Source of the DNA: Schistosoma mansoni
Taxonomy: Eukaryota; Platyhelminthes; Trematoda; Strigeidida; Schistosomatidae
DNA length: 64,000 nucleotides
Direction: 5' to 3'
NCBI RefSeq assembly: GCF_000237925.1
Contig: NC_031495.1
Coordinates: forward strand, 17,309,749 to 17,373,748
Positions 1-11,362 of the stretch are shown here, piece by piece. The stretch's first letter is position 1, and each line of letters opens with the position of its first letter. The notes under the pieces are model-generated. The model was not told the DNA's origin. It ran no database searches and was given only the letters and a program-made list of their open reading frames with translations. Both the position numbers and the translations under genes were made by a program.

Positions 1-111
1 TCCCAAATAATTTTTGGGTTATTATACTTACCTTAGCTTCCTTCTTTCAATCACTTATTAAATCATTCGACCTTATTTTTATAATCACTTTCAAAACTGT
101 AATATTATTAT

Positions 112-3100
112 ACTTACTTACGCCTGTTACCCATCGTGAAGGAGCTTAGGCCACCCACCAGCATTCTCCATCCAACCCTGTCCTGGGCAATCCTTTCCAG
201 TTAACATTCATCCTTTTCATATCTGCTTCTATTTTCCGGCGTAATGTGTTCTTTGGCCTTCCTCCTTTCCGCTTCCCTTCAGCATTCCAACTTAGCGATT
301 GCCTCGTCATGCAGTTTGGTGATTTCCTTAATGTATGTCCGATCCACTTCCAACGTCTTTTCCTAATTTCCTCTTCAGCTGAATTCTGGTTTGTTCTCTG
401 TCACAGTAGGTCGTTGCTGATATTATCCGACCAACGGATATTGAGTATCTTGCGTAAACAACTGTTTATAAATACTTGTACCTTCTTGACGATGATTGTG
501 GTAGTTCTCTATGTTTCAGCTCCGTACAGTAGGACTGTCTTGACGTTCGTATTGAAGATTCTCACTTTGAAGTTAGTTGACAGTTGTTTCGAGTTTCACA
601 TGTTCTTCAACTGTAAGAATACTGACCTTGCTTTACCAATCGTTGCCTTAACATCTGCATCAGATCCTCCTTGTTCATCAATAATGCTTCCCAGGTACGT
701 GAGTGTTTCTACATCTTCAAGAGTTTCTCCATCAAGTGTGACTGGGTTGGTCGGTGTTATCCGTGTTGCATTTGAGGATCTTGTTTTCTTCCTTTTTTAC
801 GTTGAGACCTACTGTTTAAGAGTCAGTTGTTACACTGGTCGTCTTCACCTGGATTTGTTGGTGTGTATTGGTAGAAGGACTAGGTCATCTATGAAATCCA
901 AATCGTCTAGTTGCATTTAAGCTGTCCATTGTGCGCCGCGCTTCCCATCAGATATGAAGGTTTTCATAATTCAGCCAATCACCAGAAGAAAGAGAAGTGG
1001 TGAAAGTAAGAAGCCTTGTCTGACACCGGTCCTCACTCAGAATGCGTCTATCAGCTGTCCTCTGTGCACCAATTTGGAGTGTAGACTGTAGTATGAATTC
1101 TGGATGATGTTGAGGATCTTCTCAGGTACACGAAGCGTCGAAGAAGTTTCCATAATGTGCTCCGGACCACACTATCAAACGCCTTCTCACAGTCAACGAA
1201 GTTGATGTACAGTGACGAGATCCATTCAATTGATTGTTCAACGATGATCCGTACTGTCGCGATTTGGTCTGTGCACGATCGATCCTTACGGACTCCAGAC
1301 TGTTGACCTCGAAGTTGGGGGTCTACTGCGTCTTTCATCCGGTTCAGCAACACTCTGTCGAAAACTTTCCCTGGTACTGCCAACAAACTGATGCCTCTGT
1401 AATTCTCACATTTGCTCAGATCTCCTTTCTTTGGTATCTTGATGAGGTATCCTTCTTTACGGTCTGTCAGTGGCACTTGTTCCTCTTCCCAAAGCTTTCT
1501 GAATGAAACGTGGAGCATGTTTGCAGTTACTTCAATGTCTGACTTTAGTGCTTCGGCTGGTATATTGTCAGGTCCTGATGGTTTCCCATTCTTGATTTGC
1601 CTGGTGGCCATACTGATTTCTTTGGTCGTTGGTGGAGTGACATCTATAGGAAGGGCTGTAGGTGCTGCTTTGCTGTCCAGTGGATTCAATGGAGCTGATC
1701 TATTCAAGAGTTCGTCAAAGTGTTCTACCCATGTGTTCCTCTGTTCGTGAATCTCAGTGTTTGGCTTGTCCTCTTTGTCCTTGACTGGTCTCTCTGGTTC
1801 ACTATATTTTCCTGCCAGTTTCTTCGTCGTGTCATACAGTTGTTTCATATTTCCTTCTCTTGCAGCTTTTTCCGCTGTTCTTACTATGTCTCCCATGTAT
1901 TTCTATCTGTCGGCTCCAATGCTCTTCTTCACTTCCTTGTTTGCTTCTGTGTACTCTGTTTGCGCCTTGACTTTCTCTGCTCGTGTTCGACTGTTGTTAA
2001 TTGCTGTCTTCTTGTTCTTCCTTTCTCCAATCTTGTTCAGGGTTCCCATGGAGATCCATTCCTTATGATGATGCTTGTTTCGGCCCAACACTTCCTGACA
2101 CGTTGAAGTTAGTGCTTCTTTGATCCCTTTTTCCAGTTGTCCTCCACTGTAGCTTCCTGTTCTTCCAGTAGATTTTGTAAGGCTTGGAACCTGTTGTTGA
2201 GAGTTATCTTGAATCGATTGAGTTTTTCAGTATGTCGAAGAAAGGCTGTATTGAACTTTTGTAATGCTGTTTGTCCAGTTGTCCAATGCTTATTTAGCTT
2301 CAGTTTGATCTTTGCAACCACTAGATGGTGATCTGAATCTATGTCGACTGTGCTCCTGATTCTCACGTCTTCCATTGACCTTGTGGATTTTTTAGTGATG
2401 CAAATATGATCTATCTGGTTCTCTGTGGTGTGGTCCGGCGAGATTCATGTAGCTTTGTGTATGCGTTTGTGTAGAAATATTGTGCCGCCTATAACCAATT
2501 TGTTGAATGCACATAGATCTGCCAATCTCTCCCCATTTTCATTTCTCTCTCCTATTCCATGTCGTCCAATTATATCTTCATATCCTGTGTTGTCCACTTC
2601 GACTTTAGCATTTAGATCTTCCATCAGGATGGTGAGGTCCTTTCTTGAGCACTTAGCTATGATTGATTGTAGCCTCTCGTAGAACTGATCTTTATCGTCA
2701 TCATCGCCATCATTGGTGGGTGCATAACATTGGATAACATTCATTGTGATCCCCTCCTTCTTTGTTTTGAAGGGTGCTTTGATGACTCTGGATCCATGAG
2801 ATTCACATCCTACAAGTTCATTTTGTGCTTCTCTGGACAACATTAGAGAAACTCCCTGAGTGTGTGGAGCATTTTCCTCTTCGTGACCAGATTACAGCAG
2901 CATCTCTCCCGTACCTAGCCTTCGTTGTCCAGCTTGTGTTCAAAGAGTTTCGCTAATTTCTAGTACTGCCAATTTGTATCTCCTCATTTCCATTGCTGTT
3001 TGACTGGTCTTCCCGGTCTCTCACATTGTTCGGACGTTCCATGTACCTATACAAATTGTTGCTCTGGTTGTTAGAAGGTGCATCGGCCTCGTGACTTCCG

Positions 3101-3292
3101 AAAAATCTCCGCGTCATATTTCTTCCTTCAACTCCCAGGGCGGAGTTTAAATAGTTTGAATTACTTTTTCTGGTTAGCGTTTTTTTGGCGAGTTAGTTTT
3201 CTACGGGATGTGGTCGCTAACCCCATGCCCAACCCTCCTCCTTTACCTGGGCTTGGGACCGGCAGTAACTCTAGAAGTGCTACAGGCGTACT
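112..3292 (-). mobile_element. Full-length, degraded SR2-like RTE LINE (copy A)
   Basis: An RTE-clade non-LTR retrotransposon reading on the minus strand. Its 5' end is at 3292 and its 3' end, with the family's terminal (GTAA)n tail, is at 112. A 12-bp direct repeat, taatattattat, lies at 100-111 and at 3293-3304; I read it as the target-site duplication, so this is a complete insertion. Minus-strand translation shows apurinic-type endonuclease pieces at 2445-2843 (the CYAPTND stretch) and 2109-2375 (DSDHHLV), then reverse transcriptase at 1051-1896 ([28 protein letters not shown]). The frame is broken by several stops and frameshifts, so it cannot make a full protein. It keeps the 5' leader and an in-frame ATG near 3107 that leads into the GTWNVRTM endonuclease start, which makes it useful for judging copy D. 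It lies antisense within, or just upstream of the visible exons of, the plus-strand ankyrin gene. Long plus-strand open frames inside it are shadows. Confidence 0.9.
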
Positions 3293-3410
3293 TAATATTA
3301 TTATGCAATGCCATTACTTACTGAGTACTGTTTGATCATTATAAACATAGGTTTTGTGTAGAGATTGTTGAATTTTCAGTTTACATCATAGACTGATCTT
3401 AGTCATTTCT

Positions 3411-3430
3411 GTATATATATATATATATAT
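3411..3430. repeat. Short (TA)n microsatellite
   Basis: About 20 bp of alternating TA, 3' of LINE copy A and upstream of the first visible ankyrin exon. Seen directly; no function inferred. Confidence 0.8.
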
Positions 3431-3622
3431 TCACAGTGAAAAACTAATTGAAAGAAAGTATTTCTTTACTTTATATCTCTTTTTACTAAATGTCTGAATG
3501 GGGATTTTCGCATTAATAAAATCTGAATGACACTTACATTTAACTAAATAATTGGTAAATGCAGTAACACTGTACCCGCTATTATTATTATTCCATTAAC
3601 TTATTTCTCTTTGAAATGTCAG

Positions 3623-5629
3623 ACTAGGCAACACAGCATTACATGAAGCAGTTCTGCGTGGCACTGACGGATTAGACTTGGCAAAAGAGTTATTAAGGTA
3701 AGTTGACTACGCATGAAATTTTGATGTCATTATTTTTTGTTCAATTAGCTACCCAGTGCGAATATCCTACTTAACTTATTTCAGCTGATATGGATTAAGA
3801 TGAAGAGACCTATGTTAATGAGATAAAGTTGAGTTAGCTTCTTCTCATTACGATGAGATTCAGACACTATTTTTAATTAATAAAGTGAGATTAGAGGATA
3901 CACAGTATAAGGATCTTATCGCTCAATCGAGCAGATCATCAGTCTGGACCTTCTGAAGCTGCTGGTCAAGATCCATAGTTAATTCGTAATTTCTATATAT
4001 TGGGATCGGTCTTTTAACCAAAAATATCTAAAACAATCAGGTTATTATTCATATTCCAATGTCCTTACAATGCTACTTACTAGCGTTTTATCGAAGACAG
4101 TGATTAAAGGGATTTGGATTATCATGTTGTATCTATGTACTAAGTCAATGTATAGCCGATCGACAACAAATAAAGCCTCTTCGATTACTCTTAACTTATG
4201 ATTTAAAAATATCAATATGAATTTCTATCTGTTTCCACCAATCTCCATGATTTGAAGTAAGCGTCATGTTTTATTCAAAACGTTGGTCTTAACAATTTGG
4301 TTTGTCCAAAGGACGTTTTCAATTATTGTTATCCGAAAATCACTGAAGGAATGAAAAGTTTGGTAAATTCTTCCGTTTCAATGCTGAACTTCACATTAGT
4401 GGAAATTCTTCGACCCCTCATCAACCACAAATCTCAATTCGACTGTTCTGAATCTAATGGTTGATATTTCCTGTTATCGGGTGATTTCAGAGGATGACTC
4501 CTATAAGCTCCAGTGTCAAGCGCTAACTGAATTGGCCAACTCATTTTTGAATGACAAAAAACCTCTGCTGAACATTAGAACAATTTTTTTAAAAAGGTCT
4601 TATCCCAAATAGGTTTTCATTTCCGTTTTAGTTCTCATTAGATTTGGTTATTGCTTATGTAGTGTTTTCTTGATTTAGTTACTGAAGATCCTTCTCCAAC
4701 TCTTACTTGTTATTGTCTTTCCTTCTTATTTTCTACATAGATGTGGTGCAAATATGAAAATAGGAAATAACCGTAAAGAAACACCACATTCACTAGCGTT
4801 ACATTCGAACTGTGAACCGTTAATACGACTGTTCGCTTTACATTTAGGTCAAAAACAATTGGAAGAACTCACTGATTATGATACTACAGGGGAAGTTGAT
4901 TTGAAATTGAACAATCGTTTCGATATAGTATGATCAATATCATAGACACGTAGACTATATGTCTCGTGTTTATGCTACCCAGTGTTTTATTATTTATTTC
5001 TCAAAAGTAACCCAACTCACATATCTCTATTACAATGTGATACAAATCATTGTGGCTAGTTTTTAACTTACATAAATTTTCTTATTCAGAAGTTTATTAT
5101 ACAGTCTTAGCAGAAAAGTCGCATGTATATTGTATGACTACACGTATTCGGGGGACTAATTTAATCTACACCTAGCCCACTATTCAATATAGCATCTCGT
5201 CGTTTTTAATGGCAATGATATTTTGTGAAAACATTAGTAGAAACATTCCGAATTTTTTATGGATAAAGCTTTTATATTGAAGAGTATTGGTCTTTTTCAG
5301 TTTACTAGTATTGAACAAACGAAAAGTGATAATGGAAAATCCCACTACTTCAGTGACTGCTTAAGATCTAGAACATTATGGCATACCTAGAAGACAGACT
5401 TATAGGGACAAACTCAAACTGCCAATGGCTTAGATGAATATCGATCGTGAATCACTTTAACAAAATGACCGGTTTGAATAAAATAAAGCTTCTTACGATT
5501 ATCAAACCTGAAGTTATAAACTCTAATTCAAATAGCATACTTCTCCTTAAGGTTTGCGCTGATGTTCTGAATGATGTTTATGACTTGCAACCAAACCATT
5601 TATTTGAGAGTATGGGAAAGCTACTGTAA
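3623..5629 (+). CDS. 3' exons of an ankyrin-repeat gene (partial)
   Basis: A host gene seen only at its 3' end. Exon 3623-3697 has the acceptor ..gtcag and donor AAG|gtaagt and encodes LGNTALHEAV...LAKELL, a typical ankyrin helix pair. Exon 4741-4933 has the acceptor ..ctacatag; the split Arg codon (AG|A) joins correctly and gives RCGANMKIGNNRKETPHSLA, the next ankyrin turn, then an acidic tail ending in TGA at 4931-4933. Just before that stop a gtatga donor follows GATATA. Using it, a possible further exon 5552-5629 (acceptor ..tccttaag, in phase 0, ending MGKLL-stop) would give an alternative C-terminus. Earlier exons must lie beyond LINE copy A or outside the window. I cannot name the protein; ankyrin repeats indicate protein-protein binding and nothing more specific. 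The first two exons are well supported and the third is only plausible. Confidence 0.72.
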
Positions 5630-6828
5630 GATGTTTAACTTTCCTTGCTATTGATGACTTACTGTTCTCACATTCATCACAATGAGTGATCGTAGGAAAG
5701 AAAATAAGAAAACCCCACTAACGTCTTTCCCTAAGCGACAAAATACTAGGGGTTGCATAACAATGAGTTTTTATTTGTCAGGATAATTCTTATACGATCA
5801 CTAAAACGAGTGCTTTTGTTGATTATGTGCTGCAACACACGTTTTGTGACAGATAGATCCAAATAAATGATGGATTATTTCGTCTTCCCAAAATAGACTT
5901 ATTTAAGTTTTGTACGTAATGATCATGTAATAGCCGCGATGTCAGTCAGTTATCTTTTTGTTCGAATTAATCGATTATTATATAAAAGCATACTTTGTGA
6001 CTGAAATGTAGCTTACATAAATTGTCATGGTTGAAGGGTCTTGGCCAAATAAGCATGTTATGGAAATTAGTATGTAATTGTAGCAAAGCGACGGTCATCT
6101 GACCATCGAAGCTACAATTACTGTTGTGATTTGAATGCCTACTTCAAAGTATTTGACAGTGAACTATTATCAATAAGAAAAAGCTTGTCTAACTTCGTTA
6201 AGCCTTAAAATCATAAATACACTAGACCATACATGGAATCCTTCACTAATTCTTGGGATTACTTACTATTGCCAAAATAGTTCCAGTTTTGATGTCAGCC
6301 GATAACTCCCAAGACAGTGCAAATCAATTACCTATCATAAAATTCTCTGGAATATTCGTGTAGCCCTTCCGCTTTCAACTCAAGGTATGAATAAAATATG
6401 CTGTTAAATATTAAGACTGGAGCAATAATAAGCGTTTGTTCAATGTGCTTTTCAAAGTACTTTAATAAAGTCTACTAACTATCTAAATACGAAAATTCGA
6501 AATACTTCAGCGAGTCGAAGGCTTTGCTGCAATCTATTTTAGGGTAAATGAAAAAAGTAATACCACCTCAGACGAACTTTTAACAATCGTGAAATTTTCA
6601 AAATTAACACCGGAGCAATGATTTATTTATAATAATGATGTGTTTTACGCGACCGATAAATTCATAAAAACGAATGGATGAAGTACTCAGTTATTTGTGT
6701 TCAATAATATTCATTGCTGCCTCACATTTTTAATCCAATTCATTGCTGCCTCACATTTTTAATCCAAGTATCTGATGAGACTACAGTAGTTTAGTTTTGA
6801 TGATGACAATGTAGAGACAGCTGCCTCG

Positions 6829-6835
<7 letters not shown>
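4934..6835. other. Non-coding stretch 3' of the ankyrin gene
   Basis: Apart from the possible exon at 5552-5629 I see no gene here. It is AT-rich with frequent stops in all frames. A candidate AATAAA for the ankyrin transcript occurs near 5864. The 29-bp tandem repeat at 6710-6767 is listed separately. Confidence 0.5.
6710..6767. repeat. 29-bp tandem duplication, two copies
   Basis: Two adjacent copies of a 29-bp unit beginning ttcattgctgcctcac and ending taatccaa, at 6710-6738 and 6739-6767. They are identical, so the event is recent or an assembly or polymerase slip. Confidence 0.85.

Positions 6836-6880
<45 letters not shown>
6836..6880. repeat. (AT)n microsatellite at the 5' edge of LINE copy B
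   Basis: About 44 bp of alternating AT ending a few bases before the truncated 5' end of LINE copy B. It may have been the insertion or recombination site. Confidence 0.9.
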
Positions 6881-6882
<2 letters not shown>

Positions 6883-6887
6883 TCGAT

Positions 6888-9162
6888 ATCCACGAGGACA
6901 ATGGAAGACGAGAGAATCAGGAGCACAGTCGACATAGATTCAGATCACCATCTAGTGGTTGCAAAGATCAAACTGAAGCTAAATAAGCGTTGGACAACTG
7001 GACAAACAGCATTACAAAAGTTCAATACAGCCTTTCTTCGACATACTGAAAAACTCAATCGATTCAAGATAACTCTCAACAACAGGTTCCAAGCCTTACA
7101 AAATCTACTGGAAGAACAGGAAGCTACAGTGGAGGACAACTGGAAAAAGGGATCAAAGAAGCACTAACTTCAACGTGTCAGGAAGTGTTGGGCCGAAACA
7201 AGCATCATCATAAGGAATGGATCTCTATGGGAACCCTGAACAAGATTGGAGAAAGGAAGAACAAGAAACTAGCAATTAACAACAGCCGAACACGAGCAGA
7301 GAAAGTCAAGGCGCAAGCAGAGTACACAGAAGCAAACAAGGAAGTGAAGAAGAGCATTGGAGCCGACAGACAGAAATACATGGGAGACATAGTAAGAACA
7401 GCGGAAAAAGCTGCAAGAGAAGGAAATATGAAACAACTGTATGACACGACGAAGAAACTGGCAGGAAAATATAGTGAACCAGAGAGACCAGTCAAGGACA
7501 AAGAGGACAAGCCAAACACTGAGATTCACGAACAGAGGAACACATGGGTAGAACACTTTGACGAACTCTTGAATAGATCAGCTCCATTGAATCCACTGGA
7601 CAGCAAAGCAGCACCTACAGCCCTTCCTATAGATGTCACTCCACCAACGACCAAAGAAATCAGTATGGCCACCAGGCAAATCGAGAATGGGAAACCATCA
7701 GGACCTGACAATATACCAGCCGAAGCACTAAAGTCAGACATTGAAGTAACTGCAAACATGCTCCACGTTTCATTCAGAAAGCTTTGGGAAGAGGAACAAG
7801 TGCCACTGACAGACCGTAAAGAAGGATACCTCATCAAGATACCAAAGAAAGGAGATCTGAGCAAATGTGAGAATTACAGTGGCATCAGTTTGTTGGCAGT
7901 ACCAGGGAAAGTTTTCGACAGAGTGTTGCTGAACCGGATGAAAGACGCAGTAGACCCCCAACTTCGAGGTCAACAGTCTGGAGTCCGTAAGGATCGATCG
8001 TGCACAGACCAAATCGCGACAGTACGGATCATCGTTGAACAATCAATTGAATGGATCTCGTCACTGTACATCAACTTCGTTGACTGTGAGAAGGCGTTTG
8101 ATAGTGTGGTCCGGAGCACATTATGGAAACTTCTTCGACGCTTCGTGTACCTGAGAAGATCCTCAACATCATCCAGAATTCATACTACAGTCTACACTCC
8201 AAATTGGTGCACAGAGGACAGCTGATAGACGCATTCTGAGTGAGGACCGGTGTCAGACAAGGCTTCTTACTTTCACCACTTCTCTTTCTTCTGGTGATTG
8301 GCTGAATTATGAAAACCTTCATATCTGATGGGAAGCGCGGCACACAATGGACAGCTTAAATGCAACTAGACGATTTGGATTTCATAGATGACCTAGTCCT
8401 TCTACCAATACACACCAACAAATCCAGGTGAAGACGACCAGTGTAACAACTGACTCTTAAACAGTAGGTCTCAACGTAAAAAAGGAAGAAAACAAGATCC
8501 TCAAATGCAACACGGATAACACCGACCAACCCAATCACACTTGATGGAGAAACTCTTGAAGATGTAGAAACACTCACGTACCTGGGAAGCATTATTGATG
8601 TACAAGGAGGATCTGATGCAGATGTTAAGGCAACGATTGGTAAAGCAAGGTCAGCATTCTTACAGTTGAAGAACATGTGAAACTCGAAACAACTGTCAAC
8701 TAACTTCAAAGTGAGAATCTTCAATGCGAACGTCAAGACAGTTCTACTGTAGGGAGCCGAAACATAGAGAACTACTACAACCATCGTCAAGAAGGTACAA
8801 GTATTTATAAACAATTGTCTATGCAAGATACTCAATATCCGTTGGCCGGATAATATCAGCAACGACCTACTGTGACAGAGAACAAACCAGAATTCAGCTG
8901 AAGAGGAAACTAGGAAAAGACACTGGAGGTGGATCGGACGTATATTGAGGAATTCACCAAACTGCATGACGAGGCAAGCAGTAACTTGGAATCCTGAAAG
9001 GAAATGGAAGAGAGGAAGACCAGGGAACACACTGTGTCGGGAATCGGAAGCAAACACCAAAAGAGCGAAAAGCAACTGATAAGGATATTAGAGGACAGCG
9101 TTGAGTGGAGAAGGCTGGTCAGCGACCTATGCTCCTCCATGAGGAGTAGCAGGCGTCTGTAA
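6888..9162 (+). mobile_element. 5'-truncated SR2-like RTE LINE (copy B)
   Basis: Plus-strand RTE LINE starting inside the endonuclease region and ending at a degenerate tail (..gcaggcgtctg). Frames 6901-7167 and 7185-8225 cover the end of the endonuclease ([14 protein letters not shown]), the linker and the first half of the reverse transcriptase ([25 protein letters not shown]). From 6901 to about 8950 it is almost the same as copy A. It shares copy A's unusual breaks: the same loss of frame after LLRRF, a TGA just after the GHRG-equivalent at about 8236, and another TGA in the ..VIG-stop-IMK stretch near 8305. Both copies therefore descend from one already broken element. Its last 200-odd bases (8960-9162) are much more diverged from both A and D, so B is a mosaic. 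It is not functional. The long minus-strand frame at 8356-9075 is a shadow. Confidence 0.88.
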
Positions 9163-9371
9163 AACTGAATGTATGCATATTTATTGCACCACCACGTCTT
9201 CTATCATACTGTCTTCAAATACAACATTTACATGTTTAGTTGTTTGTAGATCACGTGAAATTGATCAGTCAATTATTTTAATAAAAAATGATTGATACAA
9301 TGAAAAATTAATAAGTAAAATAAATGCTCTTAGCCTACTGTTTATAGTTACTCCGTATGCATACATCTGAT

Positions 9372-9442
9372 AACAGAGTTGGATGGAGAAGGCTGGTGAG
9401 CGGCCTTTGCTCCTCCGTGAGGGTTAACAGGCGTAAGTAAGT
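9372..9442 (+). mobile_element. RTE LINE 3'-tail fragment
   Basis: About 70 bp matching the last bases of the SR2-like family (cagagttggatggagaagg ... ggcgtaagtaagt), 210 bp after copy B. It has the family's proper tail, which copy B lacks, so it may be a very short 5'-truncated insertion or the displaced end of an older copy. Confidence 0.8.
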
Positions 9443-10650
9443 CATTGCTTAACCCTATTTACGGCAAACTCTTAGTTTCCGAACCTTATATCCTCACGTT
9501 ATAGATTTATGATATGAGTATGAAACTGATAAAGCGATGAGAAGTAGACTATCACTAAATGATGTAGTAAAGTGCGTAAACAACAACATAAACAGCAACA
9601 TAAAACCAGGACCCATCGAAAGGTTAAAATAAAAAAATTATCGCTATCCACCAGACGGTAGTATAATTGGTTTCGTATCTCATATAGTCTGGTTTCTTAA
9701 AGATACACATAAAATAGTTATATCAGAATAGTATGCTACGACCAAACATCAATACAATATAGCAAAGATGTAAATAAATTTGACAGACTAAAATATTGTA
9801 AATATATATCTTATGTGACAGAATATTTTACATGATTGATAGTAACTTGAGACGAAAGGGCCAAAAACAAGCGGTTACGCAATAGACAGATGCTGATAAT
9901 AGGAATAAAATGAATAAAGATTATTTGGGTAAAATAAGGCTAAAAATCTAGAAGACATTCAACATACAGGCGTAATGACGCAACTAATGGGAGAAAATTG
10001 GACAGCCTTTTATGGCGTAATGAAAAACATTTTTGTCACCAAGGCAAAGAAAAATTAGAAACCATCACTATTTGGAAACATAAGTCAGGTTCCTGGCGCC
10101 TGAAAGAGATGGCTTTAGCGAACTTCAAATGACGAGTTTGGTTGCTTATTAATCGCCTTGAAAAATTTAAGGTACCGACCTGATGTCTCATGTCCAAAAG
10201 ATATTTAGTGTTTGGGTTACTTAAAGTAGTTCTTTCTCTTGTCCGAAGGGGTTTAGGAGCGTGTCTACGCAATCTAATATATGCCCTCCTTCCTGTCCCG
10301 TCAATGTAGCTTGTTTTGGAGGTGCACGTAAATTTACATTCACGGTGACCAAATGAACTTTAAGTAAGAATAAAATGAACGAAGTTCATTACGTAACTAA
10401 TTGTTTCTAACCCGAGAACGAAACGAAATAAGATGAACTCATGTTATCTTTTTCAAAATTTTTGTTCTTGCTCTTTACGAAATGATAAAAGGAACTATAT
10501 ACATAGTTATTTCGACACAACACTGAATCTATTTGGTTACTTATCGTCTCTTTGTACATCTTTAGTATGGAGTTAATCGTAGATAAGTAAGGATAATTTT
10601 CATATTTCAAAGAAAAAAGACAATGTTAATATCAAGGCAGTAGAAAAGTA
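9443..10650. other. Unassigned stretch
   Basis: No gene that I can support. A basic, arginine-rich minus-strand open frame at 10036-10272 is discussed under rejected items. The 3' untranslated region of the AP-1 sigma gene probably ends near 10650. Confidence 0.4.
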
Positions 10651-10739
10651 AAATTTATTTTCAAGAACATCTGACAATGTCATGGTGGGAGGTAAACGTA
10701 AGACCTAAATAATCTGGCGACCCAAATAAAGTACTGTTG

Positions 10740-11362
10740 TCAATTGAGACTTTGGTCTTCGAAAAGTTTTTGTGGGACTTCATCCTGAAGGAAAATCAAA
10801 TAGAACTAATAAAAAACATACCTCTTGAATTATATCTTGTGCATCAATCACAGAAAGAATTTCTTTCGCTCCTGTCTCTTGTACTTCACCAGCTAGTAAA
10901 TATTCATCCAAAACAAAATAAGCTTTTTCAAAGTGAAAGATTATGTCCAATTCACAGACCTTAATAATACAATCTTATGAAATAGGAATTACATTTCCAA
11001 AATATTTATCCAGAATCTCCACATAACGATGAATAATCTCCAATGTAATTAATTCATTATCTGTCTGATCAATAGCGCACACAAAATAGAGACTAGCATA
11101 TCTGTTAAAGTAAGCGTAGTTGCAAAAAATTACAAACATACCTTCTGTACACAATCTTAAGATCTTGCCATTCTAGAAACGAGCACATTTTTGGTTTCCT
11201 CGCAAAGACCAGCGAAATAATTTCGCGTAAATACTTTTTCTTTTCTTTCTCCGTATAAGAGCTATACCATTTTTGAAGTCGCACTTTACCTTGACGACTG
11301 AACAATAACATAAAATTTATCTACACAATGTGTAATGCGAAATCAGAATGTACACTAACCAT
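10740..11362 (-). CDS. AP1S1: AP-1 complex sigma subunit (clathrin adaptor small chain)
   Basis: The small sigma chain of the AP-1 adaptor, which sits with gamma, beta and mu chains on trans-Golgi and endosomal clathrin coats and helps bind dileucine sorting signals. Five coding exons read on the minus strand: 11362-11360 (ATG only), 11320-11142, 11101-10993, 10959-10822 and 10784-10740. The introns are 39, 40, 33 and 37 bp, all GT-AG, and every phase joins. The product is 157 aa; the vertebrate protein is 158. Family signatures, in order: [31 protein letters not shown], then [36 protein letters not shown] and [13 protein letters not shown]. The C-terminus is shorter and ends DQSLN. An AATAAA lies at 10659-10654. 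The start is chosen because the ATG is followed at once by gttagt and the next exon supplies INF before the conserved MLLF, matching the MxxFMLLF of other AP-1 sigmas. Paralogue number (S1, S2 or S3) cannot be told; invertebrates usually have one. Confidence 0.93.

Noticed and set aside
246-920. Plus-strand open frame of 224 codons (and its twin at 8356-9075 on the minus strand)
   Set aside because: Antisense shadow of the reverse transcriptase tail of LINE copies A and B; the cysteine- and phenylalanine-rich composition is the complement of Lys/Glu-rich LINE codons.
10036-10272. Arg-rich minus-strand frame downstream of the AP-1 sigma gene
   Set aside because: No splice signals, Kozak-like context or domain that I recognise; could be a small basic protein, but there is no positive evidence.
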